Source: Fomitopsis serialis (taxonomy: Eukaryota > Basidiomycota > Agaricomycetes > Polyporales > Fomitopsidaceae). From it: a stretch of DNA of 64,000 nucleotides. The DNA is taken from the NCBI RefSeq assembly GCF_022376445.1, contig NW_025955018.1, positions 62,001-126,000 of the forward strand, written 5' to 3'. The position numbers and the translations under genes were made by a program. Every line of letters begins with the position of its first letter. Position 1 is the first letter of the stretch. Shown here piece by piece: positions 57,693 through 64,000 of this stretch. Under the pieces are notes generated by a model. It was not told the DNA's origin. It worked only from the letters and a program-made list of their open reading frames with translations, and did no database searches.

Positions 57693-59328
57693 ATGGACGC
57701 AACTTCAGCTTCTAGTTTTTCGATTGCCTACACCGCAGATCATGGCTGGACACCGAGGTACACATCCGTGGATGACCTACGGCTCCAGGAACGCGGGATC
57801 AAGCACGTGCGCGTGCAATTCGTCGATTACTCGAACACGGTGCGCTTCTGGGTGCTGCCCGTCTCGTACTTCAAGCGCGTATGCAAGCTCGCGCGTCCGA
57901 GCATGACTCTGTCGCCCGTCGCTCTCGCCTTCGTCGGCGTCCGGTTCGCCAGCGGCTTCAGCCGCATGGGCGAGTGCCTGTTTGCGATAGACCTGAACAG
58001 CTTCCGCGTATGCACGTACGCACCCGGACACGCCGTCGTCTCGACGTGGTTACAGGAGAAGGTGCCCTCACCGACCGGTGCGCTCGCGATCCCGCTGTGT
58101 CCGAGGACGATGCTGCAGAAGGTCGTCGACGAGGCCAAGGAGAAGGCTGGCCTGACGTTCCTGGTCGGCTTCGAGTCCGAGTTCGTTTTGCTGAAGAACG
58201 CATCGTCACCGCCCGAGCTGGTGAACAACGCAGGATGGAGTTGTTCCGCGGGGCTTCGCACGGGTGCAGTCGAGAGCTCTGTGCTCGACGAGATCGTCGA
58301 GTGCGTCGAGGAAGCCGGCATCGAAGTACATTACATAGTCGGAGAGGCTGCCCCTGGACAGGTATTCGTAACCGATTCTCTCAATATATATAATTGGCTC
58401 ACCAGTCATCCTTGTCTCCAGTATGAACTAGTGACGGGTCCGATGTCCCCTCTTGACGCAGCCGACGCTTTGGTGTTCACCCGAGAGACCATCTACAACA
58501 TCGCGCATAAGCACGGGCTCCGTGCGACCTTTGCTCCGCGCCTGCTGGCTGATAGCAGTGAGTACCCAATAAACCGAGCAATGAACTACGAGGTGGACCA
58601 GTCATGCTCACTAGCGTTTCCATAGTCGGCAGTGGCGCGCATATGCATTTGTCGCTGCACTCGACCGTCCCATTTACAGGCCCGGACACCCGATCAGACG
58701 CCGCGTTAGCACCCGAGCTCACACCCACCCAGCGCTCCTTCCTCCAGACACTCGTCGAGCACATCGCTTCCCTGAGCGAGCGCGATCACACTGCCAACCA
58801 ACGCCTCCTACAAGCGCGTCGAAGACGGCATCTTCTCGGGCGGCACGTACGCATGCTGGGGGTGGCACAACAAAGACGCTCCTGTGAGAATCTGTGGGGA
58901 CGGGCGGGCGAACCACTTCGAGGTGAAGACGATAGACGGCACGTCGAACCCGTATCTTGTCTCGGCCGGCATCTTGGCGGCTGGATTGGAGGGCGTGTTG
59001 AACGGGGCGGAGCTGAAGACGGGGAATTGCGCTAAGCCCGCGGCGCGGATGAGCGAAGAAGAGAGGAAGGCGGTGGGGTTGGAGAATCCCCGTCGCTTTC
59101 CCCGGACAGTCAGCGACGCTCGGCGGATGCTGGACGAGGATCAGTATCTGAAAGAGGCCCTAGGCGCCGAGTTCGTGGGCATATATCTGGGAGTGAGCAA
59201 GGTGAGTCAAGTTCCTCGACAGCGGAACAATGTACTCACGAGTGCCTTCCATGACGCAGTTGTTAGAAGAACATATGACACTGCCTACCGAGGAAGCGAC
59301 AGTTACCCGTCTTGTCGAGACCTTCTAG
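57693..59328 (+). pseudogene. Glutamine synthetase family gene, one frameshift
   Basis: Start at ATG 57693. Exons 57693-58361, 58422-58557, 58626-about 59201, and a last exon ending TAG at 59326-59328 (LLEEHMTLPTEEATVTRLVE). The N-terminal beta-grasp (VQFVDYSNTVRFWVLPVSYF) is followed by the catalytic domain: GFESEFVLL, YELVTGPMSPLDAADALVFT, GSGAHMHLSLH, NKDAPVRICGDGRANHFEVK and GTSNPYLV. This is the FluG-like / gamma-glutamyl-amine ligase branch, not the main nitrogen-assimilating enzyme; the substrate is unknown. Between EHIASL and the expected ITLPTNASYKRVEDGIFSGG the frame shifts by +1 at about 58774-58781. The rest is well conserved, so loss is recent, or the shift could be a sequencing error. 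Confidence 0.75.
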
Positions 59329-59689
59329 AGCACGTCGCATTCTTTGGTCCAGATTAACAGAGAGGGACACCAGTTCAGGAAAATATGCATAAGGCTTATC
59401 ATTGCGCTACGTCGATTGCTGCGATAGTTTGGGATATCACGCTGAGACGACGACGACCCGTTGGCACACAGGCACAGTTGATGGCGCTGTCCACGGAAGA
59501 AGCCAGTGCTGAACACTTGACAGAAGTCTCCTAGTCGACACGAGTATCACAGCTCGTTCCTCGTAAGTGAGCTTGACCTACACAGCTTGGAGAGGTTCCT
59601 ATATGCGATACTCCATAGGCCTGATATTGCTCGTCCGGGTTAGCGGCATGCATAAAGCACAAGCTCACGACCTTACTGCCGCCGGATCG

Positions 59690-61078
59690 TCGGTAGTATG
59701 CAACCAGACGCGTGATCGTCTCCTCTTCGCTCGGAAGTTTCATGTACTCCTCCAACAACTGAGAGACGCGTACTAAGCGTAGGTCACCCCACAAACAAGG
59801 CATGACGCACCTTGTTCACGGCTGCATATTTCGTCACGATCTCCTCGCCCAGCTTCTCACTGAGGTACCGATCTCTCTGCAGCAGCTGCCTCGCGTCACT
59901 CACCGTCCACGGAGACGAGTTCGACGTCCCGTCCGCCGTCTTGATCTCCAAGTGGTGCGCGCCCTACGTGCCGCGCAGCCGGATCGGCGCGTCCTTGTTG
60001 TCCATGTCCCAGCAGGCGTACGCGTAACGCCGGCCTAGATACCGTCGAGCATGCGCGCGTAGGACGCGGAGGTGGGCAGCGTGAACGCGCAGAGGGAAGG
60101 CAGTTGCTCGAGGATGCCCTGGAGGAAGGACCGCTCCGTGTTGGCGCGAAAGCCGCGTCGGGCTGCGTGTCTGACGCTGGAGACTTGCCTGAATGGCCAG
60201 AGAAGTGTAGGTTCGCACCGTTGTCACCTGCGGAGGACGGATGCTGCGAGTCAGGCGCGCCCCGTGGTGGTCTGTTGAGAGGAAAGCTTACAGTTGTCGG
60301 CGTGCAGCTGTGGGGCGAACGTAGCATGGAGGCCATCCGTGCTGGCGACGTTGTAGATGGTCTCTCTGGTGTGCACAACTGCGTCGGCTGCCTCGAGCGG
60401 GGACAGAGGGTCGGTGACAACTTCGAACTGTCGGTGTCGCGTCAGCATACATATTGCTAGAACGAGCTGCGTGTAAAGGCTTACCTGTCCAGGAGCCGAC
60501 TCCGCGTCTATCATCTGCAAGTCAAACCCTGCCTCCTGCAGGTCGTCTGCGATCCCCATCAATACGGTATTCCCCACTACAACTGTCCAGAATTTCGCCG
60601 AACACGACTAACCGCCATCGACCACCGTTACGGGCTTGGGAGATATCGCGCTCAGGAGTATAAACTCAGACTCAAAGCCAGCGAGGAAGAGTCCGGCCTT
60701 GGCCTGAGCCTCGTCGACGATGTGCTTCAGCAATGTCCGCGGACACAGCGGGTTGGCCAAACTGCCGTTCGGAAGCGGGGCCTTCTCCTGAAACCAGCCC
60801 ATCACCACCGCCTGCCCGGGGGCGTACGGGCACAGACGGAAACTGTTCAGGTCGATGACATAGAGATGCTCGCCCGTCCCGTTAAACCCCTCGGCCGCGT
60901 TGAGTCCCACCAGTCCCAGCGTGACATGAGATAAGCCCACCTCAGGGCGCGCCGTTTCGCAAAGTCTGGTGAAGTATGAGACGGGGAGGATACGGAAGCG
61001 TACTACGGTGTTGACCAGGTCAACCCATTGCACGCGCACATAGGCGACCCCTCGTTCTGCCAGTCGTAGAGCGTGCAC
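59690..61078 (-). pseudogene. Glutamine synthetase family paralog, dead
   Basis: Tail to tail with the plus-strand copy. Recognisable blocks: ALRLAERGVAYVRVQWVDLV, ILPVSYFTRLCETARPEVGL, FLAGFESEFILL, FEVVTDPLSPLEAADAVVHT, YAYACWDMDNKDAPIRLRGT, HHLEIKTADGTSN, and the last exon LLEEYMKLPSEEETITRL. Lesions: TAG in place of Trp after VVDGG at about 60610; frame breaks around the GSGAH motif (about 60230-60290); stops at GI-TAG and RGT-TAG; and a deletion joining GTSN directly to WTVSDARQLL, removing about 50 residues with the NPYL motif. It cannot encode an enzyme. Confidence 0.8.
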
Positions 61079-62180
61079 GGACGCGTACTTTGGCTGTGAA
61101 GCCTGTTCAGGCCTGTAGACGACGCCGATTTACGACGTGGTGGGAGATAGTCTGACTGAGTCGTAGGCAGGGGCGACGATTGGGTGTTGCTGCGAGTCGA
61201 TGCCTCCTCCGAGTCGCGAGGCTCGCAGACGACGGTGACTGCAACTGAACTCGGCGGCATCTCGGCGCGCCACCTGGGAGACCTCGCGCCAGCCACCTCG
61301 CCCGTAGACCGTCATGCTCATTCCAGTCACGCCTGTCGCTACGCAGCTCGTAGCGACTGGCAGAAAGCTAGCAATACCTCTACGTGCAGCGTCTGGCGTC
61401 GCCGTAGGCCCCTTTCCGCTAGTGCCCAGCAAGCTATACGTCGCCTCAAGCACTCTCGGTCGCCTCGCGGGAGCATCTTCCCATCTCACATCGTGGGCTG
61501 TACCCGTTGAAAAGGCGCATATGACCGCTGTAGCGGGCATGGCAGATAAGCAGGGTGGGTGGAAGAGACAGAGGCTAGTGTAGCAAAGCGTGGGTGGCAA
61601 CGCAGCAGGGCGGTGAGTGTTCCTCATGAATGCACGTCTTCGCGTAACTCGCCCCGCCCGTCTTGCAGACGCACACTATACGCTACGGCGCCGTCCACCG
61701 CGCTTTCGCGCACGCCCGTTAATTCAGGTCTGCTGCTTGACCGTCCACATCATGTGAAGGAAGTTACACATGAATGCGACTCTAAGTAGGTGCACCTATG
61801 TACATATCTTGGGCTGTTGTGTTTGTGGGCAGGCTCGTACTGCGCGCATTCACACTGCACGACCGTAACCCGTAACGTCGCTACAGTTGTTGTTGAACGT
61901 TAACGACGTTGAACGCTGAATCTCGACGAGCGGGGTAAGTGCGGCGCCTTGACGAGCGTTAGCAGCGTAACCCGGCGATCAGCGTGCGATTCATCAAGAT
62001 TTCGGGGCACAGCCTCTGCTAGTCACATATACATGGCCTTGGTGCGTTCCTGCATACATAGCTACTCCGGGATAGCATTGTGCGCGATCACCACCCTAGC
62101 GATGGTACCTTCCAAGTTTCGTATGCTGCGCAATCCTAGCTCATGCATTCGGGTAGCGTTTGTCTCCTCCCTTAGGCGAC
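61079..62180. other. Spacer, no gene supported
   Basis: An open frame on the minus strand (61130-61627, 165 codons) has no ATG-proximal features, domains or codon pattern I can defend. The rest holds nothing recognisable. Confidence 0.45.
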
Positions 62181-63620
62181 ATGCCATGCACACAAGTCGC
62201 ACAACGGGGTCCAGATAGGCTGACTTACGACGACGGATCGGGTGCCGACAAACGGAGCGCTAACGACTCGAGCAGACTTGTCTCTGTGCAGAGCGGCAGC
62301 TTGCTATTGACCGCCGATGCTGCTCGCTTTCCGCTCGAGGTCTTCGAGGACATCATCGACGCAATGAACACCCGCACGTTACTTGCAGCGGCGCAGGTCT
62401 GCGCAGCATGGTACCCTCGAGCCATGCGCAACCTCTACTACGCCATCGAGATAAGCGGACGCAGAAGCTTCGACATCCTGTTCAAGCAGCGTCGCACGTC
62501 TCCTTATGTCAAGCAGTGGCTCGCAACTACGCGCGAGCTGCGAGTCAGAGACGGTAGCACCATCGCTGTTCAAGTTGGTGGCAGAAATCCTCGCTTTCTT
62601 CACGCACTCCCCCCAGCCCTTGGCCACGCACTGTTCAGAGTGCAGCGTCTTGCGATCAGTGGGCTGCGTGGTGACGAGCACCCGACATTTTTTCTTGGCC
62701 TGTCGCAGTTCTCGTCCGTCGTGTCACTGGAACTGTCCCTGTGTTCGCTGAACCACATCTCACAGCTTCGGCGGATCATATATACCTTCCCCCTGCTTAC
62801 AACACTCACACTAGAAGATATCCAAATCGCTCCGCACGATACTGTCAGTTCTGTGGGGGCATCCTTTCGGTCACCATCTGATGTGCATCTGCGCCATCTA
62901 CATATCACTGCGCACCGGAAGCCCGAATTTATCGACTGGATAGCGCAGTCAGACCTCTGCGCCTCCATCGAGGATCTGACAATCTGGCTACTGGTACAAG
63001 ACGAATCCGCGCGGCAAAGCGTCGGCGCACTACTCAAAAGCGCGGGGTCTTCCTTGACTCAATTACAATCTCATAGTAAGGATTCACCTTTCCTTGCTCC
63101 TCCGACTTCGCCGCTGACATGCATGCTCGGTCTAGTTGTCCACGGCGACCTAGTGCACAACACCGCCTTGCGATCCTTGGATCTCTATCTCAATAGCGTC
63201 CCTCTCACGGCAAAAAACCAGGGGCTTAACACGGACAAACTAGCGCGCCAGTTACACGGCGTCCTCTCCACCGTCCGAAGCCACGAGCTCGAGCACATCG
63301 CCATCGCGACAAGCATCCACTGCAACAAGAAGGACACCATCCTCGCCGCTATCCTCGAGCACCTCGCATCCGCCCTCGAGCACCTCGATCTGCGGGCCCT
63401 GCACGCGGCCATGAGCCAGCCGTGCTTCGACGCGCTGAAGGCTGTCGACGTGAAGATGGACATGCGGGGTCTGCGGATGGACAAGGGGGGCCTGCAGCGC
63501 CGCAGCAAGGCTGAGGTCGAGGAATTCAGTCGGACGTTCGAGGCCATGTTCCGGGGTTTTCTCCGGCCGTGGTCTGACCGCGGTATAGTCAAGCGCTTCA
63601 CCTGGGTACGAATGCCGTAG
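62181..63620 (+). CDS. F-box protein copy G
   Basis: From ATG 62181 it is open for 479 aa to TAG; an upstream first exon joined at the CTTAG near 62175 is possible by analogy with B-D. F-box: ARFPLEVFEDIIDAMNTRTL, then AQVCAAWYPRAMRNLYYAIE. Leu-rich repeats follow (VQRLAISGLRGDEHPTFFLG, LELSLCSLNHISQLRRIIYT). The acidic linker of B-D is missing. An extra block (KKDTILAAILEHLASALEHL) lies before the conserved LDLRALHAAMSQPCFDALKA, and the end is FLRPWSDRGIVKRFTWVRMP. It is the most diverged full copy. GTGAGTGAG follows the stop. Confidence 0.82.
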   Translation: MPCTQVAQRGPDRLTYDDGSGADKRSANDSSRLVSVQSGSLLLTADAARFPLEVFEDIIDAMNTRTLLAAAQVCAAWYPRAMRNLYYAIEISGRRSFDILFKQRRTSPYVKQWLATTRELRVRDGSTIAVQVGGRNPRFLHALPPALGHALFRVQRLAISGLRGDEHPTFFLGLSQFSSVVSLELSLCSLNHISQLRRIIYTFPLLTTLTLEDIQIAPHDTVSSVGASFRSPSDVHLRHLHITAHRKPEFIDWIAQSDLCASIEDLTIWLLVQDESARQSVGALLKSAGSSLTQLQSHSKDSPFLAPPTSPLTCMLGLVVHGDLVHNTALRSLDLYLNSVPLTAKNQGLNTDKLARQLHGVLSTVRSHELEHIAIATSIHCNKKDTILAAILEHLASALEHLDLRALHAAMSQPCFDALKAVDVKMDMRGLRMDKGGLQRRSKAEVEEFSRTFEAMFRGFLRPWSDRGIVKRFTWVRMP

Positions 63621-64000
63621 ACGTGAGTGAGCTGCTGCGCGTGAACGGGAAGATGTCTTACCTCCTATCCGTGTTAGCCGTCTGCGCCCCATGGCTTTCG
63701 AGACAAGCTCGTTTGCTCCGACCGGCGGTGACTCGTAGTCGGGACGCTGTCTGGGGTTTGGGAACTGAACCTGTTGGTTACAAAGCGCCAAGTCAAAGCA
63801 ACCGTTTTGCCTGGACACAACGAACCGCGCTTCGCCGAATAGCGATCACTGTCCAGAAAAACATATGACATTGGATAAGATATGAGCATACTTTTGGGTT
63901 GATTAGACATAAATCATGATGAAGAAACGGAAAGCCTATCATAAGGAGAGAACTGGAAACGGAAGAAAGCGATCAAGCAAAACGTATGTAAAGCAGATCA
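63621..64000. other. 3' flank of copy G, no gene seen
   Basis: GTGAGTGAG at 63623 marks the usual donor after the stop. Nothing else is recognised to the window end. Confidence 0.5.

Noticed and set aside
61130..61627. 165-codon open frame on the minus strand
   Set aside because: No domain, no splice context and Ser/Arg-rich composition typical of antisense frames in GC-rich DNA.

Overview
The window looks like nuclear DNA of an agaricomycete basidiomycete, probably a polypore-like wood-decay fungus. Signs are genes split by many introns of about 45-60 bp, F-box proteins with the basidiomycete-type F-box, a Plavaka-type transposase, and GC-rich Ser/Pro-rich proteins. No rRNA, tRNA or CRISPR was seen. 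The species is inferred, not read.

The backbone is a decaying array of F-box gene units. Each unit carries one F-box gene of about 480-550 codons plus several kb of flank that is recognisably shared between units. Copies lie at 1-381 (A, 3' end), 10937-12656 (B), 35365-37049 (C), 42355-44045 (D), 48535-48720 (H, tail fragment), 51014-52495 (E), 54789-56364 (F, broken) and 62181-63620 (G). B, C, D and F share a tiny first exon, and all copies whose 3' flank I inspected share a GTGAGTGAG splice donor just after the stop. B and D carry TTAGGGTTAGGG about 330-345 bp upstream of the ATG. E has a slightly shortened version and C a degenerate one.

Mobile elements have cut the array. A Ty1/copia element (426-5857, minus strand) with LTRs that look identical and a 5-bp target duplication sits 40 bp after gene A. 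A small MITE-like element lies at 8831-9073. Unit B is split by a 14.9-kb element (15194-30064) with matching inverted ends. It carries an intact 14-exon Plavaka-like transposase (951 aa deduced), a block of decayed host-like genes (an FHA-domain STRIPAK/Vps64-type gene and a long Ser/Thr-rich gene) and an agaricomycete gene of unknown function. Six bases beyond its right end is a complete Tc1/mariner-like element (30071-33183, TA duplication, 815-aa transposase). The flank of unit B resumes at 33186. Unit D is interrupted by a 2.0-kb element with perfect 266-bp inverted arms (46021-48020), a nested 63-bp inverted repeat and a solo copia LTR.

The right end holds two tail-to-tail glutamine-synthetase-family genes (57693-59328 plus, 59690-61078 minus). 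The first has one frameshift and the second is clearly dead. They are followed by F-box copy G. Overall this is a rapidly turning-over, transposon-rich accessory region.

The most unusual item is the 14.9-kb cargo-bearing element. Its limits are supported both by its inverted ends and by the F-box flank continuing on either side.
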